This document shows, one piece after another, positions 39,883-48,695 of a DNA stretch of 64,000 bases. Position 1 is the first letter of the stretch. Each line of letters opens with the position of its first letter. The position numbers and the translations under genes were made by a program. Below the pieces are notes generated by a model. It did not search any database, was not told the origin of the DNA, and was given only the letters and a program-made list of their open reading frames with translations. Where the stretch lies: the NCBI GenBank assembly GCA_018304425.1, contig JAGVWE010000002.1:372001-436000 (forward strand), given 5' to 3'. This DNA comes from Candidatus Iainarchaeum sp. (lineage in GTDB: Archaea; Iainarchaeota; Iainarchaeia; Iainarchaeales; UBA10219).

Positions 39883-40737
39883 TTATCTTTGTGGGCCTTG
39901 CTTCACCACCGCCAAAATCTGTTTTGCCCGCTCCCTTATGGTGTGCTTTTCAAGCACGAGCTTTTGCCCTGCTTTGGCAAGGGCTTCCCGTTCTTCGGCG
40001 TGGCGGAGATAGTAATAGGCGAGGTCCCGCATTTCCTTAAGCGTGTGGTATTCCCGGTAGTGTTTGCCTTCCTGGACTGCGTCCATGGTGCGGGTTTCAG
40101 GAATCGGGTTGCTCAGTAGGAACGCACCCGACCCCAGTACCTCGAACACCCGCAGGTTGAGTTCGTTGGCTATGCTGTAATTGAGGCCGATTTTCGTGGT
40201 CGAGTAGATTTTCCCCATTTCATTCAAATAAGCTTTTCCGATAAAGGCGTTTTTGAAATTTCTGGTGGCAAACCTCCTGAACAGGCGGCGTTGTTCCGAG
40301 TTTTGACCGACAAAGGCGACGTCCAACGTCCGTTCGAGACCCCGCTCGTAGATGGTGGCTTCGTCTGCGGCCAGGGGCAGCAAGTGGATGTCCGCCGCTT
40401 TTTTTGGAAGGTCTTCCCGCATTTTTTTAACACCTGCCACATGGGGAACAAATACAAAATCATGGTTTTTTGCCACGGCTAATTCGTTTGAGTAGTTGAT
40501 GTGGGTGTCAATGGCCCAGTAAGCGCGTGGGCCCTGGGGCAGCGGGAGCTGGTGGTAGTGCCGGGAGGAATGCACTTCGAGGTAGAGGTCGAAGTCATCC
40601 TGGCTGGGGGTGCGAGCCCATTCAAGGTCAATGGAGTCAAAGGCTTCCACTCTGTGGCCCAGTCTTTCCAGGGAACGGTGCAGCACGCCCCCCGTGCAGT
40701 AAGGCCTGTGGGTTGCGTAGAACAAGGCAATTTTCAT
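39883..40737 (-). CDS. CgeB-like glycosyltransferase
   Basis: A 284-residue GT-B-like protein of the CgeB/DUF3880 type: MKIALFYATHRPYCTGGVLHRSLERLGHRVEAFDS, then DLYLEVHSSRHYHQLP and a family-typical AYWAIDTHINYSNEL. The C-terminal segment is TKIGLNYSIANELNLRVFEVLGSGAFLLSNPIPET with a conserved RVFE-GSGAFLL. It likely adds sugar to a surface glycan. ATG 40737 overlaps the upstream gene's stop by 4 nt (ATGA), so it is coupled to the GT2 enzyme. Confidence 0.82.
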   Translation of the reverse strand: MKIALFYATHRPYCTGGVLHRSLERLGHRVEAFDSIDLEWARTPSQDDFDLYLEVHSSRHYHQLPLPQGPRAYWAIDTHINYSNELAVAKNHDFVFVPHVAGVKKMREDLPKKAADIHLLPLAADEATIYERGLERTLDVAFVGQNSEQRRLFRRFATRNFKNAFIGKAYLNEMGKIYSTTKIGLNYSIANELNLRVFEVLGSGAFLLSNPIPETRTMDAVQEGKHYREYHTLKEMRDLAYYYLRHAEEREALAKAGQKLVLEKHTIRERAKQILAVVKQGPQR

Positions 40738-41507
40738 GGTTTGATTCGCCCCCATTCTTGTTCAAGGTTGCGCCTGAAATCCGGGTATTTCTTCGCGAGG
40801 ATTTGGTCATTTCGTTTTTCCTGGGCCGTTATTTCTTCGCGGTTTTGGTCATGGTTTTGGTGTGCAATGTAGGTGAAGGGGTTGAGCCAGAAAAGCCGCT
40901 TCCCGGCTTCTTCCATGCGGGTGCGGAGGTCATTGTCGAGCCGCCCCCAGCCAGTGAATTCTTCGTTGAATCCCCGCAGCAATTCAAAATTGTGTTTGCT
41001 GCTGGCCTGGCAGTCCCCCGCCCACCAGTGCGAGCGTTGCACGGTGGAAGCGAACCGCGTAAGGGAATCCATTTTTTCCACCAAACGCGTGCCCTGGGCT
41101 TCCACGGTTTGCTGGTCGAAGTCATAGCGTAGACACAGGGCCAGGCGATCCGGGAACACGGCGAACAACGCATCCAAAGCCAGCAGGAAGTGTTTTTCAA
41201 ATAGGATGTCGGCATTGGTGGATATCACGAATTCGCCTTTTGCTTGCCGGATGCCGATGTTCTTGGCACGTGCCTCGTTGAAGGGCCCGTTTTCATGGGT
41301 GTACAAATAGCAGACGCCAGGCACGCGTTCCTTGACCCAGGCTTCCAACCCATCGTGGCCGCCATAATCAACCACGATTATTTCATACTGGTTTTTGGGG
41401 AATTGTTGTTGGCGCAGGCTCAACAAGGCGTTATGTAGCCGTATTCCTTTTCGATTCCTTACTGGCACTACAAAAGAGTATTTCACGCAGGTTCCCCGCG
41501 TCCCCAT
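40734..41507 (-). CDS. Glycosyltransferase family 2 (GT-A)
   Basis: About 257 residues from ATG 41507. The GT-A core begins VKYSFVVPVRNRKGIRLHNALLSL with EIIVVDYGGHDG and ENGPFNEARAKNIGIRQAKGEFVISTNADILF, where NADI takes the DxD place. The C-terminal part has HNFELLRGFNEEFTGWGRLDNDLRTRMEEAGKRLFWL, the galactosyltransferase-like ED/WG(R)xDND region. The ORF track extends to 41609; ATG 41588 or GTG 41486 are also possible. Coupled to the CgeB-like gene and divergent from a radical-SAM gene. Confidence 0.82.
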   Translation of the reverse strand: MGTRGTCVKYSFVVPVRNRKGIRLHNALLSLRQQQFPKNQYEIIVVDYGGHDGLEAWVKERVPGVCYLYTHENGPFNEARAKNIGIRQAKGEFVISTNADILFEKHFLLALDALFAVFPDRLALCLRYDFDQQTVEAQGTRLVEKMDSLTRFASTVQRSHWWAGDCQASSKHNFELLRGFNEEFTGWGRLDNDLRTRMEEAGKRLFWLNPFTYIAHQNHDQNREEITAQEKRNDQILAKKYPDFRRNLEQEWGRIKP

Positions 41508-41612
41508 CCCCTTTTCCCATTGGAGGGCCAGCCATACCAGCAGCACATCCATTACGGGGTTGCCACTAAAGTAGCCCAATACGCCCATAACTAAGCCTTT
41601 AAGGCCCATACC

Positions 41613-41621
41613 CTAATAAAG
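41613..41621 (+). promoter_or_regulatory. TATA-like box of the B12 radical-SAM gene
   Basis: CTAATAAAG is ~27 nt upstream of ATG 41644, supporting that codon as a leaderless start rather than GTG 41629. On the minus strand the same AT-rich sequence (CTTTATTAG) could serve the divergent glycosyltransferase. Confidence 0.45.
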
Positions 41622-41643
41622 GTGAAGGGTGCAGGGTAAGTAT

Positions 41644-43077
41644 ATGGGGGCTTGTTTACGGGTTTTCCTCGGGAACCCGCCCTGGAGTAAGCCAGGTCGT
41701 TTGGGGGTACGCGCGGGTAGCCGCTGGCCTTTCACCATGGTTGTGAAGGCAGGGGAACGGCTTCCCTTTTATGTGCCCTTTCCTTTTTACCTGGCCTATG
41801 CTGCAGCCGTGCTTGAACGCGAGGGCCACCAGGTCTTACTCGTGGACGCAATTGCGGAAGGAATCACTGAGGAGGAGTTCCTTGCACGGGCTGCCGACTT
41901 CCGTCCGGACGCAATTATACTTGAGACTTCCACGCCAACCATTGCAGTTGATTTGGCCAGTGCCAAATCCCTCAAGCAGCGCACCAATGCCCGCATAATC
42001 TTGTGCGGGCCACATGTCACGGTGGAAGGTGCTCGCATCCTTCGCGAGAACAAATTCGTTGATTTTGCCGCGGTCGGGGAGTATGAGTTTGTGGTTCGTG
42101 ACCTGGTTACTGCACTGGCGTCTGGTGCGGATGCTTCCACCCTGAAGGGCGTCCTGCTCCGAAAAGAGGGGGTAGTGGTCGACACGGGCCGTGCCGAACC
42201 CGTCGACATCAACCAGTTGCCTTGGCCGGCCCGCCATTTCCTGCCCATGCTGAATTATCGCGATGGAAACGCCGGCTTGCCTCAGCCGAGCCTGCAGTTG
42301 CATGCCAGCCGTGGGTGTCCCTTTCGGTGTGATTTCTGCCTGTGGCCTCAAGTCATGTATAATGGTGGCAAGTACCGGGTGCGTGACCCGAAAGACGTGG
42401 TGGACGAAATCGAGTTTTGTCTCAAGACCTGGGGTTTCCAGTCGTTTTACTTTGACGATGACACCTTTGACATCGGCAGGGACCGCATTGTTCGTCTTTG
42501 CGACGAGATCAAGGCCCGCAACATCCGCGTGCCCTGGGAAGCCATGTGCCGGGCCGACACCTGTGACTACGCCATGCTGAAAGCCATGAAGGATGCGGGT
42601 TTGTACTGTCTTAAATTCGGCGTCGAATCCGGTAACCAGGAGACCCTGAAACGCATCCGAAAAAACCTGGACTTGGGCAAGGTCCGGCAGACCATGCGGG
42701 AATGCAGGGAATTGGGCATCAAGACACATTTGACGTTCACCTTTGGCTTGACCGGCGAAACCATCGAGGACGTCAAGAAAACGATTGATTTTGCCATCGA
42801 ACTGGATCCCGACAGCGTGCAGTTTTCCTTGACCACACCGTTCCCGGGAACCGATTTTTATAAGAATCTTGATGCGCGGGGCCTCATCATTTCAACGGAC
42901 TGGAGCAAGTATGATGGAAACGCCACCGCCGTGTTTCGCGCTGAGAATCTTTCCCCCAAGCAGTTGGAGAATGCATTGGCTGAGGCCAAGCGAAGGTGGC
43001 AGGCACATAAGCGGTTCAGGCACCGCATCCACCAAGTGAAGGGGATCCTGCGGCTCCTTGTTCCGCCGACCCAGTGA
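41644..43077 (+). CDS. B12-binding radical SAM protein
   Basis: A ~477-residue class B radical SAM enzyme. The N-terminal cobalamin-binding-like domain (~1-170) contains PFPFYLAYAAAVLEREGHQVLLVDAIAEG and RIILCGPHVTVEG. The core has the cluster motif CPFRCDFC (Cx3Cx2C) in HASRGCPFRCDFCLWPQVM, FYFDDDTFDIG, and KFGVESGNQETLKRIRK. These enzymes often methylate unreactive carbons or rearrange substrates. The flanking glycosyltransferases and a second radical SAM gene suggest action on a surface glycan or lipid; inference only. Confidence 0.87.
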   Translation: MGACLRVFLGNPPWSKPGRLGVRAGSRWPFTMVVKAGERLPFYVPFPFYLAYAAAVLEREGHQVLLVDAIAEGITEEEFLARAADFRPDAIILETSTPTIAVDLASAKSLKQRTNARIILCGPHVTVEGARILRENKFVDFAAVGEYEFVVRDLVTALASGADASTLKGVLLRKEGVVVDTGRAEPVDINQLPWPARHFLPMLNYRDGNAGLPQPSLQLHASRGCPFRCDFCLWPQVMYNGGKYRVRDPKDVVDEIEFCLKTWGFQSFYFDDDTFDIGRDRIVRLCDEIKARNIRVPWEAMCRADTCDYAMLKAMKDAGLYCLKFGVESGNQETLKRIRKNLDLGKVRQTMRECRELGIKTHLTFTFGLTGETIEDVKKTIDFAIELDPDSVQFSLTTPFPGTDFYKNLDARGLIISTDWSKYDGNATAVFRAENLSPKQLENALAEAKRRWQAHKRFRHRIHQVKGILRLLVPPTQ

Positions 43078-43107
43078 GGCAACCAAAGCTTTATATGGTT
43101 TGTTTGG

Positions 43108-44157
43108 ATGGATATATTCATGAGCCTTGAACAAAGGATTGCCCGGAAGTCCAAGGAATGGGGCCTGAAACAGATCAGCACCATGGTCATTGACAACTGC
43201 AATGCCAAGTGCCTGCAGTGCTTTGTCTGGAAACGGGAGCCTAGGCCGCGTTTCAGCCCCGAGGAGATGGACCAGTTTCTGTCCCATTCCGACATCAGCA
43301 AGCTCACCAGTTTCTCGATTTCCGGGGGCGAACCCACTTTGCGCAATGACTTGCGGGACATCCTGCTGGCGATTCGCCAGCACTATTCAGGTCATATGGT
43401 GGTCCAAAGCAATTGTTTCATGAAGCCGCGCCTGATCAAGGCAGTCAAGAACATTGAGAACCTGACTGTTTGCTGTTCCATTGATGGAGTTGGGGAAATG
43501 CATTCTACTTTGCGGGGTATGCCGGGTGGTTATGAGATGGTCATCGACACCATGGAGTCCTTGAAGCAGGAAGGCATCGATTTCCTGGTGTCTTTCACGG
43601 TGCAGTCCCGGAACCAGCACCAGATTTTTGACGTCTTCGATATCGCCAAGCGTTTCGACGTGCCGTTTTGGACGCGGCCTGCTGGGACCGGGCACTTGTT
43701 CAATAAGTATGACCAAGACCAGCTGGATTCCAAGAAACTCATTGCCGATCTAGAGAAGATAAAGGAGATCAACCCGGTCTGGATTTCAGCTGACATCGAC
43801 TACCTTAAGCAGGGGCATCTGCCGTTTCCCTGCACAGCCGGCTATAACTCGGTGCTTATCGCCCCCAACTTCGACGTTTTTCCCTGTTCGCATTGCTCCG
43901 AAACCTGGTTGTTGGGCAACATTCGGGACGTGAACTATAACCTCAATGCGTTGTTGACCCCGAAGTTCAGCGCCAATTGCCGCAAATGCATCAACGAAAT
44001 CGCACACCCATTCATCGCGCAGGAGAAATATGGCTTCATGGAAAGCGAGTTGCCCAAGCTGATGGCGAAACCGCCAGGCTATTTCTTGAAGGGCCTCATC
44101 CACCCGGTAAAGGCGGCTGCAAGGGTTAAAAAGCTTGTTGAGGCCATTAGCAGTTAA
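43108..44157 (+). CDS. Radical SAM / SPASM-like protein
   Basis: A 349-residue radical SAM enzyme: cluster motif in DNCNAKCLQCFVWKREPRP (Cx3Cx2C), SAM-contact SISGGEPTLRNDLRDILL, and C-terminal Cys-rich auxiliary-cluster-like segments (PFPCTAGYNSVLIAPNFDVFPCSHC ... NCRKCINE) as in SPASM/Twitch proteins. Substrates in this group are peptides, sugars or nucleosides. The start may be ATG 43108 or ATG 43120. Its TAA shares a base with the ATG of the next glycosyltransferase. Confidence 0.86.
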   Translation: MDIFMSLEQRIARKSKEWGLKQISTMVIDNCNAKCLQCFVWKREPRPRFSPEEMDQFLSHSDISKLTSFSISGGEPTLRNDLRDILLAIRQHYSGHMVVQSNCFMKPRLIKAVKNIENLTVCCSIDGVGEMHSTLRGMPGGYEMVIDTMESLKQEGIDFLVSFTVQSRNQHQIFDVFDIAKRFDVPFWTRPAGTGHLFNKYDQDQLDSKKLIADLEKIKEINPVWISADIDYLKQGHLPFPCTAGYNSVLIAPNFDVFPCSHCSETWLLGNIRDVNYNLNALLTPKFSANCRKCINEIAHPFIAQEKYGFMESELPKLMAKPPGYFLKGLIHPVKAAARVKKLVEAISS

Positions 44158-44957
44158 TGTTGTCCGTCGTCGTATCGACCTTCAACCGGCAGAGCGTGTA
44201 TGCTACCCTCAGCGCACTCAAGCAACTTCAGGTGCCCGTTGAAATAATCGTGGTTGACGATGGCAGCCAGGTCCCGGTTCAGGCCGGGGGCGTGCGCTTG
44301 TACCGGAACGCTGAGAACAAGGGCTTGTCCCATTGCAGGAACAAGGGCCTGGAACTGGCGTCCAACGACTTTGTCGCTTTCATCGATGATGATGCCTTGC
44401 CTGCGCTGGCCTGGTCCCAGCAGCTGGAGCAGTCGCTGCTGGCGGGTGCTGACATCGTTGGGGGCCAAATCGCACCAGAGTGGGTAGTGCGTGCGCCTTG
44501 GTGGTTTTGCAGCCTCAACGAGTGCCTGGTGGGCGTGAACCCGACTACGCGGATTATCCTGGGTTGTAATTTCGCGGTCCGACGGTCTTTCCTGCGTTTG
44601 CATGGGCTGATTTTTAATGAGTCTTTGGGGCGGAAGGGCCAGGACTTGATTGCCGGGGAGGAAAGCGAGTTGTTTTTTAGGGCCCGGGAAAGGGGGGCGA
44701 AAATCGTTTTTAATGCCGGTGCCTTGGTACTGCACATCCTGGGCCCAGAGCGTGCGGTCTTGTCCTATCTGGTGCGCAGGGTCTTTGCCGAAGGCCGTAC
44801 GGAGGGAATCCGCCGCCGTTTTGGGCAACATTTTGGCTATTTCTTGAACAGCCTTCGCCGGGCTTTCCACCACCGTCGTTTCAGAGAAGTGGGGATAGGC
44901 TTCTTGGAATTGCCTCTTTATCTTGCCGGCGGTCTCTGGGGTAAACTCGTGGGCTGA
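44157..44957 (+). CDS. Glycosyltransferase family 2
   Basis: A 266-residue GT-A enzyme beginning directly with the nucleotide-sugar fold: MLSVVVSTFNRQSVYATLSALKQL, EIIVVDDGS, NKGLSHCRNKGLELASNDFVAFIDDDALP (DDD as DxD metal site). The acceptor half includes GCNFAVRRSFL and GEESELFFRARERGAKIVF. The C-terminal basic helices may touch the membrane. The start overlaps the preceding stop by one base, so it is translated with the radical SAM gene. Confidence 0.88.
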   Translation: MLSVVVSTFNRQSVYATLSALKQLQVPVEIIVVDDGSQVPVQAGGVRLYRNAENKGLSHCRNKGLELASNDFVAFIDDDALPALAWSQQLEQSLLAGADIVGGQIAPEWVVRAPWWFCSLNECLVGVNPTTRIILGCNFAVRRSFLRLHGLIFNESLGRKGQDLIAGEESELFFRARERGAKIVFNAGALVLHILGPERAVLSYLVRRVFAEGRTEGIRRRFGQHFGYFLNSLRRAFHHRRFREVGIGFLELPLYLAGGLWGKLVG

Positions 44958-45403
44958 ATGACTGCATTCTCTTTAAGGGTTTCCAGCACCACATAGCTTT
45001 CGGTTCGAAGCGTGGCCTTGAGGCTTTTAACCCCTTTTTTTTCGTCGAAGACGAACTTGCCTAATTCGGCGTTGTCTTGGAGCCTTACCTTGGCAATCAA
45101 ATCGTGGGGGCCGGTAACCACAAACATTTCCTCTACTACTCCAAGCATGGCTAGGTGTTTGGCTACTTCTTTCTGGCTGTGCCCCGTGGTAACGATGTTG
45201 ACAAATACGGTCACGGGCCGGCCCAGTTTTGCGGCATCTACTACGGCCTTGTACCCGACGATTACGCCGGCCGTTTCAAGTTTTTTGATGCGATGGTAAA
45301 CGGTGGATCTTGGCAGGCGCAGCTCCCTAGCCAATTCATGGATTTTCCTGGCCGAATCCGTCTGCAGGGCCTCCAAAATCAATGAATCGATTTTGTCCAG
45401 CAT
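44918..45403 (-). CDS. Lrp/AsnC family transcription regulator
   Basis: A 161-residue regulator: N-terminal HTH (MLDKIDSLILEALQTDSARKIHELARELRLPRSTVYHRIKKLETAGVIVGYKAVVD) and a C-terminal ligand-binding RAM domain (EEMFVVTGPHDLIAKVRLQDNAELGKFV). These proteins form dimers or octamers and sense amino acids or related metabolites. Its 3' end overlaps the convergent glycosyltransferase by 40 nt. The C-terminal ~15 residues past the RAM domain are unusual in being Pro/Gln-rich. Confidence 0.92.
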   Translation of the reverse strand: MLDKIDSLILEALQTDSARKIHELARELRLPRSTVYHRIKKLETAGVIVGYKAVVDAAKLGRPVTVFVNIVTTGHSQKEVAKHLAMLGVVEEMFVVTGPHDLIAKVRLQDNAELGKFVFDEKKGVKSLKATLRTESYVVLETLKENAVIQPTSLPQRPPAR

Positions 45404-45538
45404 ATGCCATTTAGCTTGGCATTATTTTTTAACTATTGTGTTTATATGAAAAATTGGTTCTTTTTATTGGTTTTTATCGATTTTTTTACAAGAAAGCCAC
45501 CCAACCATTAATATAGTTCCAGCCAACCTGTATAGGTA

Positions 45539-45655
45539 ATGGGTAGCCAAAAGCAGCGCGGTGGGACCGCTTCGTGTGGGGCGAGCAGGCGGAAAAGGAA
45601 GAAGGGGGCCAGAGCCAAAAACGATTATGGCAACCCGTGTTGGCTTATGGCCTAG
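45539..45655 (+). CDS. Possible small basic protein (38 aa)
   Basis: A short ATG frame, MGSQKQRGGTASCGASRRKR followed by KKGARAKNDYGNPCWLMA, strongly basic. CATTAATATAG (~45507-45517) lies ~26 nt upstream, the expected leaderless promoter spacing. No family recognised; a non-coding transcript is equally possible. Confidence 0.35.
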   Translation: MGSQKQRGGTASCGASRRKRKKGARAKNDYGNPCWLMA

Positions 45656-45662
45656 TGCGTAA

Positions 45663-45776
45663 TCAGTCCATGCGAGCAACAAGGCCCTTGGCTTTCAGTT
45701 TCTCGGCAATGGTTCGCTTGACGGAAAAGATTTTGCCCGTGGTCAGTTCGACACGAACCTTGTTCTCAAGTCCCAT
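45663..45776 (-). CDS. Small conserved-looking protein (37 aa)
   Basis: Too short for the ORF track. The translation is MGLENKVRVELTTGKIFSVK followed by RTIAEKLKAKGLVARMD, an alternating strand pattern then an amphipathic helix. GAGGGTGAT lies ~8 nt upstream of the ATG, a near-perfect archaeal Shine-Dalgarno. It is convergent with the 45539 ORF. Function unknown. Confidence 0.5.
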   Translation of the reverse strand: MGLENKVRVELTTGKIFSVKRTIAEKLKAKGLVARMD

Positions 45777-45925
45777 GATACAAATCACCCTCGCTTGGTT
45801 GCTTTAGGCGTTGCCTTATTCAACACCTATTTGTAGGTCTTATACTGAAGCGATAGGGGGTATTTAAGCCTAGCAGTATTCGGAATCCTAACCCAACCCA
45901 AACCCGTTTTTATGTATAAATAGTG

Positions 45926-46288
45926 TTAGTCCTTTACTGTAAGTGGGATCCGTTTGGTCGATTCGTTGGCCACGTAGCTCCAGTCATTGAAGTGTTCCGT
46001 GACGCGAATCATGATTTCTTGTTCGCCTGGCTGGGTCATTTGCTTGGGGTACACATCAAAGTACCACGCCAACTCTTGCCCCGGCTTAAACGACTCTATT
46101 TTTTTCATGGCGTTTGCCACGATGCCCGATTTGTCCAGGGCCAGTTGTCTGCCAGCTGAAAGCAGGAAGGTGACTTTTTTGGCGGTCTGCCCGGTGTTTC
46201 TCAATTCAACGAACAGCTGCACAGGCCGCCGCTCCTTGAGGCTCATGCGGAACGGGTTAAAATGGGAGTTAATGCTGATGTCGCCCAT
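45926..46288 (-). CDS. CARDB-like beta-sandwich protein, unknown
   Basis: A 120-residue protein from ATG 46288. FRMSLKERRPVQLFVELRNTGQTAKKVTFLLSAG is the typical first half of an Ig-like CARDB/adhesion domain, and the second half (GQELAWYFDVYPKQMTQPGEQEIMIRVTEH) completes the sandwich. No signal peptide, so it is intracellular as read. TATA-like CCTTTTTAAAGCC lies ~27 nt upstream of this ATG, which is favoured over the track start at 46306. Confidence 0.7.
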   Translation of the reverse strand: MGDISINSHFNPFRMSLKERRPVQLFVELRNTGQTAKKVTFLLSAGRQLALDKSGIVANAMKKIESFKPGQELAWYFDVYPKQMTQPGEQEIMIRVTEHFNDWSYVANESTKRIPLTVKD

Positions 46289-46430
46289 GATTAATACTCT
46301 CTCCATAAAGGCTTTAAAAAGGTATTTTTGCGCGCGCTTTTTGCGGGTTGCAAACCATTAAATACTGCTTTGGAAATACTCTATTGGAAAGGAAAAAATC
46401 TTTTTCCTTCCCAGCCGAAGGTATCAGCCT

Positions 46431-46904
46431 ATGACTGCCAAAATCCCGGAAGCCGAGCTGGTTCGGAGGACCTATACCTTGCGGGTGATGGACTTGCCGC
46501 CCAGCGTTTCCCTCACCAAGCGCAGCCTGTTGCGCTGGTTTGCCCTGGCTTTTGGCATCATTTCCGAGCAGGAGTCCCGGTCCACCATTTTTGATGTGCT
46601 GGATTCCCTGTTCTATCACCAGTTCACCAAAAAAACCGACCCCACCTCCGCTGACCTGCAGGCTTACTTGAAATCGAAGGGGCGAAAGGTTTCCGACAAG
46701 CTCCTCCTCTACCACTTGAAGCGGCTCCAGGACAGTGGTCTGGTTCAGCGACGGAAAGGCAAGTACCTGTTTTGTTCAGACGCTTATTCTGATAAGTCCA
46801 ACCTGGCGGCCGGCTTCAAGTCATCGGTTGCAAGCGCGGTCAATAAATCACTGGAAGACATTCAAAGCGTGCTTGGCAAACTGGCCGATGGTTACCGCCG
46901 CTAA
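46431..46904 (+). CDS. Winged-helix DNA-binding protein
   Basis: A 157-residue predicted regulator. The central winged helix (~50-115) contains STIFDVLDSLFYHQFTKKTDPTSADLQAYLKSKGRKVSDKLLLYHLKRLQDSGLVQRRKGKYLF, an ArsR/PadR-like arrangement with wing KGKYLF. The N-terminus and a C-terminal helix (SVASAVNKSLEDIQSVLGKL) may dimerise. It is convergent with the HAD gene ending the mevalonate operon (4-nt overlap), and might regulate it; inference. Confidence 0.75.
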   Translation: MTAKIPEAELVRRTYTLRVMDLPPSVSLTKRSLLRWFALAFGIISEQESRSTIFDVLDSLFYHQFTKKTDPTSADLQAYLKSKGRKVSDKLLLYHLKRLQDSGLVQRRKGKYLFCSDAYSDKSNLAAGFKSSVASAVNKSLEDIQSVLGKLADGYRR

Positions 46905-47587
46905 GCCGTCTTCAAGGCGTGCAAGCATTCCTCCACGCTTTCATGCACGCGCCAATTCTTCTGCAGGGCCAAGTTCCGTAACACGCTGTTGGGGTGCAGG
47001 CACACCGGGGTTTCCACCAATTCAAACATGGGGGCATCGTGTTCCGTGTCCCCAAACGCATAGCTGCCTGCTTTTTCCAGGCCCCGTTCCTTTACCAGCT
47101 TTTCCAGCAACTCCTTTTTGGCGGCATCTGGCCTCAAATCCGTTTTAAGCCTTCCCGTGTAAATGCCTTCCACCACTTCCAGCTCGGTTCCAATGATTTT
47201 CTGCGTCCCCAGCCGTTTTTGGCAGGCGGTTAGGGCTTCTACCAGCGCGCGGGACAAGGCAACCGTGTAATAGCCGCGGGCATTAAACCATTGAACCAGT
47301 TCCGGGGCCCGGTCTCTCCACCCAGTAAACTCCTCGAAAACGGTTTCAGCGGCCTGCAACACGTCTGCCTGTTTCTTGCCTTTAAAGCCAAAACACCATT
47401 GCCGTACCACCTGTTCTCCGCGTTCCTGCCAGGTTGCCTCCCGGCGCTTGTAGCGGTCGACGATGGCCAGGACGCTGTCAAAGTTTTCAGCGGGGAAAAG
47501 GCCGCGTTCAGTGAGGGCTTCCACAAGCTTGAGGCTCAGCGTTTCCCTGGCCAGCGTTCCATCCACATCGAATACCGCAAATTTCAC
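46901..47587 (-). CDS. HAD-IB phosphatase (SerB-like), end of mevalonate operon
   Basis: A 228-residue HAD phosphatase: FAVFDVDGTLARE (nucleophile Asp ~7), a helical cap, motif II VALSRALVEAL, Lys region RPDAAKKELL and AFGDTEHDAPMFELV with the Mg-binding Asp. It resembles phosphoserine phosphatase-type enzymes, but the Ser-specific context is not evident. GTG 47587 follows GGAGGAAAG. It lies 16 nt after the IPP isomerase stop, so it is the last gene of the mevalonate transcript. The substrate may be an isoprenoid or phosphosugar; unknown. Confidence 0.82.
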   Translation of the reverse strand: MKFAVFDVDGTLARETLSLKLVEALTERGLFPAENFDSVLAIVDRYKRREATWQERGEQVVRQWCFGFKGKKQADVLQAAETVFEEFTGWRDRAPELVQWFNARGYYTVALSRALVEALTACQKRLGTQKIIGTELEVVEGIYTGRLKTDLRPDAAKKELLEKLVKERGLEKAGSYAFGDTEHDAPMFELVETPVCLHPNSVLRNLALQKNWRVHESVEECLHALKTA

Positions 47588-47603
47588 GTGCTTTCCTCCG
47601 CCA

Positions 47604-48656
47604 TCAAGAATACTTCGTCTTTCGCTGGTCCAGCCACTCCCGAAGCCGGCCCGAATAAACAATGAATTTCTTTTGCTTAAGTGACTTCACGTCTTTGGCC
47701 CCGACCAAGAACATCCCGATGCGTATTTCTTCCACCAACCGGGAAAGCAGTTTCTTGACCCCTTCCCGCCCGCCTTCCGATTGGGCCTTGATGACTGGCT
47801 GCGCCAATTCTCCCAGGCTTGCGCCCATGGCAAGGGCCTTGACTACATCCAGCCCACTGCGGATGCCACCCGAAGCAATCAAGGGGCCTTTCCAGGCCTG
47901 GCGTGCCTCTAGTAAGGCGGCCGCGGTTGGCACGCCAAAGTCCCAGAAAGTCTGCCCGACTTCCTTTTTGCCCCGCAAAGAGTCAACGCCAATCCAAGAT
48001 GTTCCCCCCGCACCGGCCACGTCAACTGCCTTGATTTTCGTGTGCGCCAGTCGTTGAACGGCTTCACGCGCCAGGCCATGGCCCACTTCCTTCACGTACA
48101 CGGGCACCTGCAACCGGCGGGCAAGCAGGTCAATGGTCTTCAAGCAGCCCTTAAAGTCAGGCATTCCCTCAGGCTGCACGGCTTCTTGGCCGGGGTTCAA
48201 GTGAATGGCCAGGGCATTTGCGCCGACGTCTTCCAGCATCTTTTCAATCACATCTAGGGCATACTGCCGTGCCTGCGTGGCCCCCAGGTTTCCCGCCAAG
48301 AAAATCGTTGGCGCGACATCCCGCACATAATAGGTTTCCGTCAGGGCCGGGGCTTCCACCATTCGCCGCTGGGAGCCAAGCCCCATGCCAAGCCCGAGTT
48401 CCTCACAGGCCGCGGCAATGTCCTTGTTTATCTGCTTGGCAATGGCCGTTCCCCCCGTCATACCTGACACCATCAGGGGGGCGGCGAATTCATGGCCCAA
48501 GAACGTTGTCCGGGAATCCACTTCGCTCAACTTCATTTCGGGCAAGGCGTCATACACCAAGTCAATGTCTTCAAAACCCGTGTGCTTGTCCTTGAACTGC
48601 ACATCCTGCGTCGTGCAAATCCGGATGTGCTCCACTTTTCTATCCCTTTCCGCCAT
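47604..48656 (-). CDS. fni: Isopentenyl-diphosphate isomerase, type 2
   Basis: Interconverts IPP and DMAPP using reduced FMN. The 350-residue TIM-barrel matches the type 2 family: RKVEHIRICTTQDVQF, APLMVSGMTGGT, GLGMGLGSQRRM, LAIHLNPGQEAVQPEG, VPVYVKEVGHGL, VDVAGAGGTSW and LIASGGIRSGLDVVKALAMGA. It differs from the Nudix type 1 enzyme. Gene order places it after phosphomevalonate kinase in the mevalonate operon. Confidence 0.95.
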   Translation of the reverse strand: MAERDRKVEHIRICTTQDVQFKDKHTGFEDIDLVYDALPEMKLSEVDSRTTFLGHEFAAPLMVSGMTGGTAIAKQINKDIAAACEELGLGMGLGSQRRMVEAPALTETYYVRDVAPTIFLAGNLGATQARQYALDVIEKMLEDVGANALAIHLNPGQEAVQPEGMPDFKGCLKTIDLLARRLQVPVYVKEVGHGLAREAVQRLAHTKIKAVDVAGAGGTSWIGVDSLRGKKEVGQTFWDFGVPTAAALLEARQAWKGPLIASGGIRSGLDVVKALAMGASLGELAQPVIKAQSEGGREGVKKLLSRLVEEIRIGMFLVGAKDVKSLKQKKFIVYSGRLREWLDQRKTKYS

Positions 48657-48695
48657 GTCAATCTTACTCCCTTATAGTCATTCAACCATTTAAAC

